A stretch of DNA of 64,000 nt from Streptomyces toxytricini. GTDB lineage: Bacteria > Actinomycetota > Actinomycetes > Streptomycetales > Streptomycetaceae. Shown one piece after another: positions 18,233-26,052 of this stretch. The stretch lies in the NCBI RefSeq assembly GCF_014649915.1, contig NZ_BMTY01000005.1:124001-188000 (forward strand), read 5' to 3'. The translations under genes were made by a program, and so were the position numbers. Under the pieces are notes generated by a model that worked only from the letters and a program-made list of their open reading frames with translations, ran no database searches and had not been told where the DNA came from. Position 1 is the first letter of the stretch. The number at the start of each line of letters is the position of its first letter.

Positions 18233-18850
18233 TTGCAGCCCGCCTGGCCTCGGCCCTCCGCGGGGGCGGTGTTGGCCGCCCTCGGTCGGGTTTCGGCCAT
18301 CTGCGGGCGGCGATCGGTGGAGTGGAAGATTCCGGCATTACGGTCGATTCCGTTCCTGCTGGCGGGGCTGATCGCGCTGCTTCCCGCGGTGCTGTGGGCC
18401 AACGGCACCGGCCGCGCCGCATCACCGGCAGAGCACACCGCCGTGCGGGCCGTGCACCGGTGGGACGCCGTGCTCGCCGTCGGGCTCGCCGGGGCGGCCC
18501 TCGCCGTCAGCGGTCTCGCTTACGTCGTGGGCTTCACCGGCATCGCGGGCGCCGTCGGCCGCAACACCGCCGTCTACCTGGGCATCGCCCTGCTCCTCAC
18601 CCCGGTCGTCGGCCACCGCGTCGCGGCACCGCTGACCGCGGCCTACCCGCTGGTCTGCGCCGGCGTCGGGGGGCGGGCGGACGGCGGGGCCGAACCGTGG
18701 GCGCTCGTCCTGCACCGCCCGGACTCGGCCCCGGCGCTCGCCGCGGGCGTCGCGGTCCTGGCCGCGGGAGGTGCTTTCGCCTTGGCGACGCCGCCGGCTG
18801 CGGGTGGTGTGCGGTGGCTGAGGACCGTTGCGGCTCAGTTCCGCCTGTAG
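18233..18850 (+). CDS. Small integral membrane protein, unknown function
   Basis: Up to 205 aa with four hydrophobic segments: IPFLLAGLIALLPAVLWAN, VLAVGLAGAALAVSGLAYVV, TAVYLGIALLLTPVVG and ALAAGVAVLAAGGAFALA. No family recognised. Two starts are possible: TTG 18233, with GAGGTG 4 nt upstream, or GTG 18317, which begins just before the first membrane segment. The 28 residues between them are low-complexity, so the later start is quite possible. Its end overlaps the convergent CPCC/Imm50 gene by 16 bp. Confidence 0.5.
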   Translation: MQPAWPRPSAGAVLAALGRVSAICGRRSVEWKIPALRSIPFLLAGLIALLPAVLWANGTGRAASPAEHTAVRAVHRWDAVLAVGLAGAALAVSGLAYVVGFTGIAGAVGRNTAVYLGIALLLTPVVGHRVAAPLTAAYPLVCAGVGGRADGGAEPWALVLHRPDSAPALAAGVAVLAAGGAFALATPPAAGGVRWLRTVAAQFRL

Positions 18851-19518
18851 GCGGTCACCCGGCGGATGTGCGCCGCCCGCGCGTTCACCCTGGCTCGGAA
18901 GCGCTCGGCCTCGACGGACACGGCGATCGGGGAGACGCCGCCCGCGCCCAGCGTGATGCGGCCGACGGGATCGCAGCCACGGGCCGCTTCGAACGCGCCT
19001 TCCGCGCCGAGGAGCCGGAGCTCCACCCGGACGGCGTCGAAGCCGGACGGACTCCACACGCCGGGAGGGCCGGCCGGGTGGACCGGGATGTCGAACCGGA
19101 TCAGCAGCTCGGGCTCGGGCCCCGCCTGCCACGTGAACTCCCGCACGGTGACACCGTCAAGCTCCGGCACCGGCTGCCCGCCCAACACCTCGCGGACCGG
19201 ACCCGGATCGGCGACGAAGCCGAGCCAGCCGGGGGCCTGCACGGGGGTCTCCCTCGCGGGCGGCTCCGGCGGTGGGGCCTCCTCGGGGCGCGGCGGCCTG
19301 ACCCGGCCGGCACGCCGCCGCTCGCTCGCGCCGAAGGCGCGGTAATTCTCGCGGGCCTCCCGGAGCGTGACGCGGTTGGGGCCGCCGACGTACCGGTCGG
19401 GATCCCGGTAGTCCCCGCCGTCGTCCTGCCATCCGCAGACGGGGCAGATCTCGTGGTGCCCGCGGACTTCGACGGTCAGGCTCCGGCAGACGATGCACGG
19501 GAACGCGTCCCCGGTCAC
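18835..19518 (-). CDS. CPCC-type cysteine-rich domain fused to an Imm50-like immunity domain
   Basis: 227 aa. Residues ~1-65 form a small zinc-binding-type domain with C-x2-C (FPCIVC) and C-x2-C (EICPVCGW) followed by GGDYRDPDRY, matching CPCC family proteins. A Pro/Glu linker follows. The C-terminal ~125 residues (VREVLGGQPVPELDGVTV, LLIRFDIPVHP, PGVWSPSGFDAVRVELRL) resemble Imm50, an immunity family of polymorphic toxin systems. The role would be neutralising a delivered toxin. GTG 19518 overlaps the stop of the upstream gene (GTGA), indicating translational coupling. No matching toxin is in the window. Confidence 0.65.
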   Translation of the reverse strand: MTGDAFPCIVCRSLTVEVRGHHEICPVCGWQDDGGDYRDPDRYVGGPNRVTLREARENYRAFGASERRRAGRVRPPRPEEAPPPEPPARETPVQAPGWLGFVADPGPVREVLGGQPVPELDGVTVREFTWQAGPEPELLIRFDIPVHPAGPPGVWSPSGFDAVRVELRLLGAEGAFEAARGCDPVGRITLGAGGVSPIAVSVEAERFRARVNARAAHIRRVTAYRRN

Positions 19519-19991
19519 TGCTGCTCCCCTTCCGGCCGATCGGCCTCGCGGCCGCTCCGCGGCGCCCTCGCCCGCCGATCCGGGCCGGATCCCTCCGCCT
19601 CGCGGAACCCGAGTGCCCGCCCCGCGGCCACGGAGATGCGCAGCAACCGCTCGCGGTCCGGGGCGGGTACGGAGAACCCGTTGCCCTCGGCGAAGGAGAG
19701 GAACGCCGCCGGGAGCGCCAGGTTGTAGGCGTCCACGTACCGGGCCAGGTCGGCGCGCCACACGAAGCGGCCGTCGGACAGCAGCGAGGACCCTCCGGGC
19801 ACCGTGAACCGCCCCTCCAGGACGTCCCGCGTGCTCTCCATGACGTCGAAAACCGGATGGCCCGCCATGAAGTACCCCGTGACCTCCGCCTTCGGGTACG
19901 CGGTCCCGCTCCTCACCTGGTCCCGCAGCGAGCTGCGGAAGACGTCCCGCGGCGCGGACTGCAGCTCGCGGTAGAAGCCGATCAGTTCCAC
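19515..19991 (-). CDS. Hypothetical protein, translationally coupled to the CPCC-Imm50 gene
   Basis: 158 aa, soluble. The N-terminus MELIGFYRELQSAP is followed by a plausible globular domain with FMAGHPVFDVMESTRDVLEG and SDGRFVWRADLARYVDAYNL. The last ~25 residues are charged and disordered. No family recognised. Its general build (single small domain, no catalytic motif) and coupling by a GTGA overlap to an Imm50-like gene suggest an immunity or accessory protein. Confidence 0.6.
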   Translation of the reverse strand: MELIGFYRELQSAPRDVFRSSLRDQVRSGTAYPKAEVTGYFMAGHPVFDVMESTRDVLEGRFTVPGGSSLLSDGRFVWRADLARYVDAYNLALPAAFLSFAEGNGFSVPAPDRERLLRISVAAGRALGFREAEGSGPDRRARAPRSGREADRPEGEQQ

Positions 19992-20022
19992 ACCGGCCGC
20001 CTTCCGGCCGGCCTCCTGCGGG

Positions 20023-20292
20023 TCAGGAGAAGACGCCGATCAGGAGTTGGATCGTGAACATGGCGACCATGCAGAAGCCGACCGCGGCCAGGAGCCACTG
20101 GGCTGCGCCGCGGGGGCTGTCGAAGCGGGTGAAGTAGCCGCCGAGGCCGGCGAGGCCCAGGAGGGCGCCGCCCCAGAAGGCCGGGCCGTCGTGCCATTTC
20201 GCCAGTACGGCTATGGCTGCCAGCAGGAGGGCGAGTGCGGTCAGTTGGCCGCGCGTGGTGATGGTGTGCGTTGTGTCCCCCGAGTGAGTCAT
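20023..20292 (-). CDS. Small three-helix membrane protein, unknown
   Basis: 89 aa. Three hydrophobic segments are visible: LTALALLLAAIAVLA, GGALLGLAGLGGYF and WLLAAVGFCMVAMFTIQLLI. There is no recognisable family or catalytic residue. The ATG lies just before a Thr/His-rich N-terminus. It sits between the immunity-like pair and the two-HTH regulator, all on the minus strand, with about 30-60 bp gaps. Confidence 0.55.
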   Translation of the reverse strand: MTHSGDTTHTITTRGQLTALALLLAAIAVLAKWHDGPAFWGGALLGLAGLGGYFTRFDSPRGAAQWLLAAVGFCMVAMFTIQLLIGVFS

Positions 20293-20351
20293 GGCCGAAT
20301 CCTACTGACCGCGCAGGTGAACGGGGCGGCCTCCGTTTCTCGCGGCGGGTG

Positions 20352-21419
20352 TCAGTCCCCGACGGGCGGCGTGGGCGGGGCGTCCGGGCGGGCGGCCGCG
20401 CGTTGGGCGCCGAGGAGGTAGCCCGCCTGGAAGCGGCTCTTCACGCCGAGGCGGTCCATGATCTCGGCGATGTGGCGGCGGCAGGTGCGGACGGACATGC
20501 CCATGCGGGTGGCGATGGACTGGTCGGTCAGGCCCTCGCTCAGCAGCAGTGTGATTCGCTGCTTCAGCTGCTCGGAGATGTCCGCGACGTCCCGGTTGTT
20601 CCACTCCAGCGGGAACGGTGTGGCGCTGACCCACCACAGTTCGAAGGTGCTCAGGATGAAGTGGACCAGGTTCGGCTCGCGGACGATGATCGCGGCGCCC
20701 GGATCGTCCTCCACTCCGATGACGGCCACTTTGCGGTCGAACACCAGCAACCGGACGAAGCGGTCGTCGAGCGTGCGCACCTCGGCCCCGCGCTGGGAGA
20801 CCCGTTCCACGTACTCGCGCGTGCCCTGGCTGAAACGGGCCGTGTGCTGGTAGAGGGTGCGCATGCTGACGCCCCGCTCCAGCATCGCCTCGTCCCGGGC
20901 GATGGCCTCCTGGAGGACCTCGGCCCTGCGCCCGCCGCCGGGCTGGGAGGTGAGGACCTCCGTCTCGCACCGGGCGGCAAGTTCGGCGATGGCCGCCCGC
21001 GTGGCGCTCAGTGCGGCGACGAACTCCACACCCTCGCGGCCTGCGCCGGGGGCGGGCCGTTCCTCGTAGATGCGGCTGTACTCCAGAAGTTGCCCGCGGA
21101 GGGTCTCGACGGCCGTGCGCTGCGCGCGGATGGCGCGCTCCATCGGGGCGATCACGCGCTCGGCGGCGGATTCGGGCTCCACGGCGACGTAGGCGGACGG
21201 CCGCCCGGCGTCTTCGCGCAGCAGGCCCAGCGTGGTCAGTTCCGTGCAGGCCCGCTCGGCTTCGGCCGGACAGATGCCCAGGCCGGCCGCGACGTCCTCC
21301 GAGGTGACGGAGGGCCGGCGCAGTGCGTGGCGGTAGGCGGCGCGCATGACGTCCGAGGGGTGCGGGGCGTCAGTTGCGTCCGTTTGGCGTGGGTTCACGT
21401 AGGTACATCCAGTGCTCAT
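20352..21419 (-). CDS. Two-HTH transcriptional regulator (TrmB-like N-terminus, LuxR-type C-terminus)
   Basis: About 355 aa. Residues ~25-75 look like a winged-helix/TrmB-type module (TSEDVAAGLGICPAEAERAC, then LGLLRED). A middle helical and sensory region follows, and a clear LuxR/GerE HTH lies at about 290-345 (LLSEGLTDQSIATRMGMSVR, then CRRHIAEIMDRLGVKSRFQA). Such proteins lack a phosphorylation domain and are thought to sense a small ligand. ATG 21419 is used; a GTG seven codons in is an alternative. It is divergent from the repeat-peptide/mbtH operon and is the natural candidate for pathway-specific control of the NRPS cluster, with the peptide as possible ligand. Confidence 0.85.
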   Translation of the reverse strand: MSTGCTYVNPRQTDATDAPHPSDVMRAAYRHALRRPSVTSEDVAAGLGICPAEAERACTELTTLGLLREDAGRPSAYVAVEPESAAERVIAPMERAIRAQRTAVETLRGQLLEYSRIYEERPAPGAGREGVEFVAALSATRAAIAELAARCETEVLTSQPGGGRRAEVLQEAIARDEAMLERGVSMRTLYQHTARFSQGTREYVERVSQRGAEVRTLDDRFVRLLVFDRKVAVIGVEDDPGAAIIVREPNLVHFILSTFELWWVSATPFPLEWNNRDVADISEQLKQRITLLLSEGLTDQSIATRMGMSVRTCRRHIAEIMDRLGVKSRFQAGYLLGAQRAAARPDAPPTPPVGD

Positions 21420-21555
21420 CATGCGGACATGCACGTTGATGATCCACCATTCGCAAAGATTCGGCCGTGATGGTTTGGAAGAGTGAGGGGCGTGCCAGGG
21501 GGCGCAGGGGGATGCCGGTGAGGTTTCCCCCGAAGAACTGCTGTTAAGGAACGCA
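21420..21555. promoter_or_regulatory. Divergent promoter region of the regulator and the peptide-mbtH operon
   Basis: 136 bp between the two divergent starts. The part nearest the regulator (21420-21480) is less GC-rich than the surroundings and includes CATCATGCGG and TTGATGATCC with short ATCAT/ATGAT dyads. AAGGA, 5 nt before ATG 21556, is the SD of the peptide gene. No -10/-35 pair is clear enough to assign. Confidence 0.5.
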
Positions 21556-21822
21556 ATGAGGCACTTCACCGCCGTTGTCCGGAACACCTGCGTGCTCGCC
21601 GCCGCCGCTGCCGTCCTCATGGGCGCGGCCGGTACGGCGGCCGCCGGCCTCGTCCGGCCGACCGCCGCACAGGCGGCCGACGGCGTCTCCGACACCGGCT
21701 GGGGAGCACCGCGCACCAAGAACCTGGCAGCACGCACCGACACCGGCTGGGGAGCACCGCGCACCAAGAACCTGGCAGCACGCATCGACACCGGCTGGGG
21801 AGCGCCCGGGCGCGACGCCTGA
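21556..21822 (+). CDS. Secreted repeat peptide precursor with three DTGWGAP cassettes
   Basis: 88 aa. The N-terminus MRHFTAVVR is followed by a hydrophobic stretch (about residues 10-32) ending in AAA/AQA, a Sec signal peptide. The remainder is two near-perfect 16-residue repeats, DTGWGAPRTKNLAART and DTGWGAPRTKNLAARI, then a third DTGWGAPGRDA at the C-terminus. Arg/Lys residues between cassettes offer protease sites that could free short Trp-containing peptides. No cysteines. It is divergent from the two-HTH regulator and 45 bp upstream of mbtH on the same strand, so it appears to be the first gene of the biosynthetic operon. A peptide pheromone or RiPP-like precursor is inferred; no modification enzyme is adjacent. 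Confidence 0.75.
   Translation: MRHFTAVVRNTCVLAAAAAVLMGAAGTAAAGLVRPTAAQAADGVSDTGWGAPRTKNLAARTDTGWGAPRTKNLAARIDTGWGAPGRDA
21691..21807 (+). repeat. 48-bp in-frame tandem repeat encoding the DTGWGAP cassette
   Basis: Copies 21691-21738 and 21739-21786 differ at a single base (ACC to ATC at the last codon). A third partial copy begins at 21787 and diverges after GGAGC. The near-identity at DNA level indicates recent duplication, while the cassette core is preserved in the diverged third copy. Confidence 0.9.
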
Positions 21823-21867
21823 GGCGGCGCCCGCCGGACGGGCCCCAGGAAGAGATCAGGAGCAACC

Positions 21868-22089
21868 ATGAGCAACCCCTTCGAGGACGCCGACGGCACC
21901 TACCTCGTGCTGGTCAACTCGGAGAACCAGCACTCGCTGTGGCCGTCGTTCGTCACCGTGCCCGAGGGCTGGACCGCGGTCTTCGGGGAGGGCCGGCGCG
22001 AGGAGTGCCTGGCCTACATCGAGCAGAACTGGACCGACATGCGGCCGACCAGCCTCGTCGAGGCCATGGAGGGCTCGGCGGGTCTCTGA
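21868..22089 (+). CDS. MbtH-like protein
   Basis: 73 aa. Contains the complete MbtH signature: [15 protein letters not shown], then [15 protein letters not shown] and a C-terminal TDMRPTSL with the conserved tryptophans. MbtH-like proteins bind NRPS adenylation domains and are required for their solubility or activity. The SD AGGAG lies 5 nt before the ATG. It lies between the repeat-peptide gene and NRPS1, so it is expected to serve the A domains of this cluster. Confidence 0.97.
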   Translation: MSNPFEDADGTYLVLVNSENQHSLWPSFVTVPEGWTAVFGEGRREECLAYIEQNWTDMRPTSLVEAMEGSAGL

Positions 22090-22140
22090 CCCGGCCCCGC
22101 CGGATCCCGCCGCCTCGCCGCATCCGGCTGCGGTGATCCG

Positions 22141-22176
22141 CCCGCCCGGCCCGTCACCGGAGTCCGGCCGGGCGGG
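22141..22176 (+). terminator. Hairpin after mbtH
   Basis: Arms CCCGCCCGGCC (22141-22151) and GGCCGGGCGGG (22166-22176) pair over 11 bp with a 14-nt loop. It lies in the 320-bp gap between mbtH and NRPS1. It suggests that the peptide-mbtH unit can be expressed apart from the NRPS genes, which would then have a promoter at about 22180-22400. I could not define that promoter. Confidence 0.6.
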
Positions 22177-22409
22177 TCGCCGAAGACCACGCGCCGGTCC
22201 GGCCGCCTCAGCACGGTGAGCCGTGCAGCGGGCAGCGCCCGCACCGCCGGCCGCTCGGCCGCCGACCCACCGTCGGGCCGCCGAGCGGCGACCACCCTTG
22301 CCCGGGAGCCCTGAGGGAACCCGGAAGCGGGGGGAGGCCCCTTCCGCCTGCCCTCGATCGTCCTTTTCGCGCGTTCGCGCCGTGTGCCTATTTCGTCGGG
22401 GGAACACCC

Positions 22410-25400
22410 TTGTCTTCTCACGCTGCCCTCAAGCTTCCGCAGGACCCACAGGAGCGGGTCGAACCGCAGGAATCCCTGCAGAACACCGCGGCCTGGCTGT
22501 CGCGGGTGTTCGCGGACACCCTCGGTCTGCCGGAAGTCGCGCCCGAGGCCGACTTCTTCGAGCACGGCGGTGACTCCATCCTCGCGGCCCGGGCCGTGAT
22601 GCGGATCCGTGCGGGCGTGTCGGGCGAGGTTCCGCTGGCCTGGCTGTTCGAGCAGCGCAGCCCCGCCCGGCTGGCGGCCGCCCTGCACGGCAGCGTCCGC
22701 GTGCACGGCGAGGCCGAGTCTGCCGCTGCCGTCACCGCGACCGCCGGGGCGTCCGAGGCCGCAGGGGGTTCCGCGCGGCCGCTGTCGCACGCCCAGGAGC
22801 GGCTGTGGCTGCTGCACCAGCTCGACCCGCAGTCCCCCGCCTACAACGAGCCGATGCTGTACCGGATCCACGGGGACCTCGACGTCGAGGCGCTGCGGGC
22901 CGCCCTGCACCACCTGGCCTCCCGCCACGACGTGCTGCGCAGCTCGATGGTGTCGGAGGACGACCGGCCCGTGCAGCGGGCCGCGGAGTGGGCGGCCGTG
23001 GAGCTGGCCGTCGCCGACCTGCGGGATGCCGGGGGCGGCGCGGAGGACGCGGCCCGCGAGCGGATCCTCGCCGACGTGGCGACCCCCTTCGACCTGGCCG
23101 CCGGGCCGCTCTTCCGGGCCGCGCTGCTCCGCACCGGGGACCGGGAGGCGTACCTGCTGCTCACCTTCCACCACATCGTCACCGACGGCTGGTCCACCGG
23201 GGTGATCCTGGCGGACCTGGGCGCGGGGTACGCGGCGGCCCGCGCGGGCCGGCCCGCGGAGGGCGAGCCCCTGGCCGTGCAGTACGCGGACTTCGCCGCA
23301 TGGCAGCGCGACTGGCTCGACGGCGGGACGGGCGGGCGCCAGCTGGCGTTCTGGGAGCGGGAGCTCGCCGGCGCCCCGGAGCTGACGGCGTTCCCCACCG
23401 ACCGGCCGCGGCCGTCCGTGCACTCCTACGCCGGCGGCCACGTGCGGTTCACGGTCTCCCCCGAGCTGGGGGGCCGCGTGGCGGAGGCGGGCCGGGACCA
23501 CGGGGTGAGCGTCTACGTGACGATGCTCTCCGCGTTCCTGCTGACGCTGCACAAGTACACCGGCCAGCAGGACCTGGTGGTCGGCACGCCGGTCGCCGGC
23601 CGCCACCACCCGGGGCTCGACGGGCTCGTCGGCTTCTTCGTCAACACGGTTCCGTTCAGGGCCCGCCACCGCGCCGGGGACACCTTCCGGGAGTACGTCC
23701 GCGCCGTCGGCCGGACCTGCCTGGAGGTGCTGGACCACCAGGACGTGCCGTTCGAGCAGATCGTGCAGCGGCTGGGCCTCCAGGGCGTCAGCAGCCACGC
23801 GCCGCTCGTGCAGACCGTCTTCGCGTACCAGGACGACGAGGCGCAGGACCTGCCCCTGGAAGGGCTGCGGACCGAGGCGGTCCCGGTGGACGGCGCCACC
23901 TCGCGCTTCGACACGACGCTGTTCGTCACGCGGCGGCCCGGCGGGTCCTTCGACTGCGACCTGGAGTTCAGCACCGACCTGTACGACCGGGCCACCGCCG
24001 AGCGGCTCGTGGAGCACTTCCTCGGGCTGCTCGGGCAGGTCCTGGACGCCCCGGACGGCCGCCTCGCCTCGTTCCGGCTGTGCACGCCGGCCGAGCTGGC
24101 GCAGCTGGACGCCTGGAACGCGACGGCCGCGGAGTTCCCGGCCGACCGCTGCCTGCACGCGCTGGTCGAGGACCAGGTCGACGCCACTCCGGACGCCGAG
24201 GCCGTGGTCTTCGGGGACGAGCGGCTGACGTACGCCGAACTGGACGGGCGCGCCAACCGGCTGGCCCGCCACCTCGTCGGCCTGGGCGTCCGCCCGGACG
24301 ACGTCGTCGGCCTGTGCATGGACCGCTCCCCCGAGCTGGTGGTGGGCCTGCTGGCGGTCCTGAAGGCGGGCGCCGGCTACCTGCCGCTCGACCCGGAGGC
24401 CCCGCGCAACCGGCTGACGCAGATCTCGGCCGACGCGCGCGCCGAGGTCTGCCTGACCCTCGGCCGCCAGGTCGACTCCGCGCCCGAGGTGGCGCACGTC
24501 GTGCGGGTCGACGCCGACTGGGCGGGGATCGCGGCGCTTCCCGGCGACCGGCCCGAGGTGGCCGTGCACCCGCGGAACCTGGTGTCCGTCTACTACACCT
24601 CCGGCTCGACCGGCGCCCCGAAGGGCGTCGCCAGCAGCCACGAGGGCTGGGTCAACCGGATGGTGTGGATGCAGAAGCAGCACGCCCTGCGGCCCGGCGA
24701 GACGGTGCTCCACAAGACGACGCTGACCTTCGACGACTCGGCGCTGGAGCTGTTCTGGCCGCTGATGTACGGGGGCCGGATCGCGCTGATCGAGCCGGGT
24801 CTGCACCGCGACCCGCAGGCGGTGCTGGAGGCGGCCAAGCGCTACCGGACGGTGCTGCTGCAGACCGTGCCGAGCATGCTGAACCTGCTGATGGAGTCCG
24901 TCACCCCCGAGGACCGGATCGCGCTCGGGGCGCTGCGCAACACGGTGTCCAGCGGTGAGGCGCTCACCCCGGCGGCGGTGCGCCGCTTCGCCGAGACGAT
25001 GCCGGGCGCGCTGCACAACACGTGGGGGGCGACGGAGGTGTCCATCGACTCCACCATCCGCACCTGCGGAGCGGCGGACGCGGCGGACAGCGGCGCGGTG
25101 AGCGTCGGGGCGCCGTTCGACAACAACACGGTGCACGTGCTGGACGCCGCGTTCAACGAGCTGCCCGTCGGCGTCACCGGAGACCTGTACATCGGCGGCC
25201 TCGGCCTGGCCCGCGGCTACCTGAACGACCCGGTGAAGACGGCGCAGGCGTTCGTCGCGAGCCCCTTCGGCGCCGGTGGGCGGCTGTACCGCACGGGTGA
25301 CCAGGGGTACCTGCGGGCGGACGGCTCGATCAAGTTCGTCGGCCGCAACGACCACCAGATCAAGATCCGCGGCATGCGGGTGGAGCTGGGCGAGATCGAG

Positions 25401-25973
25401 TCGGTGCTCCGCGACCACGAACTGGTCCGGGACGCCGTGGTCGTGGCCTCGCGCGGGGCGTCCGGCTACCGGCTGGCGGCCTACGTCACGCCGCTCGACC
25501 CGGCCGCGGCGCCCGAAACCGACGTGCTGCGCCGGCACATGGCGGCCTGGCTGCCCGAGCACATGCGGCCGCCGTTCCTGCTGGTGATGGACCGGCTGCC
25601 GCTCAACGCCAACGGCAAGATCGACCGGCACCGGCTGCCCGACCCGGTACAGGCGGCCGGCGGCGCCGAGCGCGGGCGCGCGCCGCTGGAGGGGCCCGTG
25701 CAGCGGGCCGTCGCCGAGATCTGGTGCGAGGTGCTGGATCTCGACGCGGTGGGCCCGGACGACAACTTCTTCGAGCTGGGCGGCCACTCGCTGATCGCCT
25801 CGAAGGTGACCGGCCGGCTCCGCTCCCGCTTCGGGCTGGAGCTGCCGCTGCGGACGGTGTTCGCCGCGCCGGGCCTGCGGGACTTCGCCGACGAGGTGGA
25901 CCAGCACCTCAGGTCGCGGATCAGCGGGATGAGCGTGGACGAGATGCAGGCGCTGCTGGCGCTGCTGCGCTGA
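22410..25973 (+). CDS. NRPS1: T-C-A-T
   Basis: 1187 aa. An N-terminal carrier protein (phosphopantetheine Ser ~56 in HGGDS) without an A domain is followed by C (HHIVTDG ~254-260), A (SGSTGAPKG ~730) and T (LGGHS, Ser ~1127). The lone first carrier must be loaded in trans. Aligned by hand to GrsA, the A-domain pocket reads D-D-L-Q-V-S-T-I-D-K. The two extra acids (D236, D331) suit a basic side chain, so 2,3-diaminobutyrate, made by neighbouring enzymes, is a reasonable guess. The start is TTG 22410 with GGGGGA upstream. No epimerase, methyltransferase or TE. It needs MbtH and a phosphopantetheinyl transferase; the latter is not in the window. Confidence 0.93.
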   Translation: MSSHAALKLPQDPQERVEPQESLQNTAAWLSRVFADTLGLPEVAPEADFFEHGGDSILAARAVMRIRAGVSGEVPLAWLFEQRSPARLAAALHGSVRVHGEAESAAAVTATAGASEAAGGSARPLSHAQERLWLLHQLDPQSPAYNEPMLYRIHGDLDVEALRAALHHLASRHDVLRSSMVSEDDRPVQRAAEWAAVELAVADLRDAGGGAEDAARERILADVATPFDLAAGPLFRAALLRTGDREAYLLLTFHHIVTDGWSTGVILADLGAGYAAARAGRPAEGEPLAVQYADFAAWQRDWLDGGTGGRQLAFWERELAGAPELTAFPTDRPRPSVHSYAGGHVRFTVSPELGGRVAEAGRDHGVSVYVTMLSAFLLTLHKYTGQQDLVVGTPVAGRHHPGLDGLVGFFVNTVPFRARHRAGDTFREYVRAVGRTCLEVLDHQDVPFEQIVQRLGLQGVSSHAPLVQTVFAYQDDEAQDLPLEGLRTEAVPVDGATSRFDTTLFVTRRPGGSFDCDLEFSTDLYDRATAERLVEHFLGLLGQVLDAPDGRLASFRLCTPAELAQLDAWNATAAEFPADRCLHALVEDQVDATPDAEAVVFGDERLTYAELDGRANRLARHLVGLGVRPDDVVGLCMDRSPELVVGLLAVLKAGAGYLPLDPEAPRNRLTQISADARAEVCLTLGRQVDSAPEVAHVVRVDADWAGIAALPGDRPEVAVHPRNLVSVYYTSGSTGAPKGVASSHEGWVNRMVWMQKQHALRPGETVLHKTTLTFDDSALELFWPLMYGGRIALIEPGLHRDPQAVLEAAKRYRTVLLQTVPSMLNLLMESVTPEDRIALGALRNTVSSGEALTPAAVRRFAETMPGALHNTWGATEVSIDSTIRTCGAADAADSGAVSVGAPFDNNTVHVLDAAFNELPVGVTGDLYIGGLGLARGYLNDPVKTAQAFVASPFGAGGRLYRTGDQGYLRADGSIKFVGRNDHQIKIRGMRVELGEIESVLRDHELVRDAVVVASRGASGYRLAAYVTPLDPAAAPETDVLRRHMAAWLPEHMRPPFLLVMDRLPLNANGKIDRHRLPDPVQAAGGAERGRAPLEGPVQRAVAEIWCEVLDLDAVGPDDNFFELGGHSLIASKVTGRLRSRFGLELPLRTVFAAPGLRDFADEVDQHLRSRISGMSVDEMQALLALLR

Positions 25974-26052
25974 GCCGTACGGCGACGACAACGACGAGAG
26001 CGGACGGGGGCCGGCGGCCCCGGTCCGCCCCGCACCAAGGGATGGGGACTTC

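Noticed and set aside
21556..21822. Repeat peptide as a lanthipeptide or lasso precursor
   Set aside because: The repeats contain no cysteine, the protein has a Sec-type signal rather than a typical leader, and no modifying enzyme of those classes is nearby.
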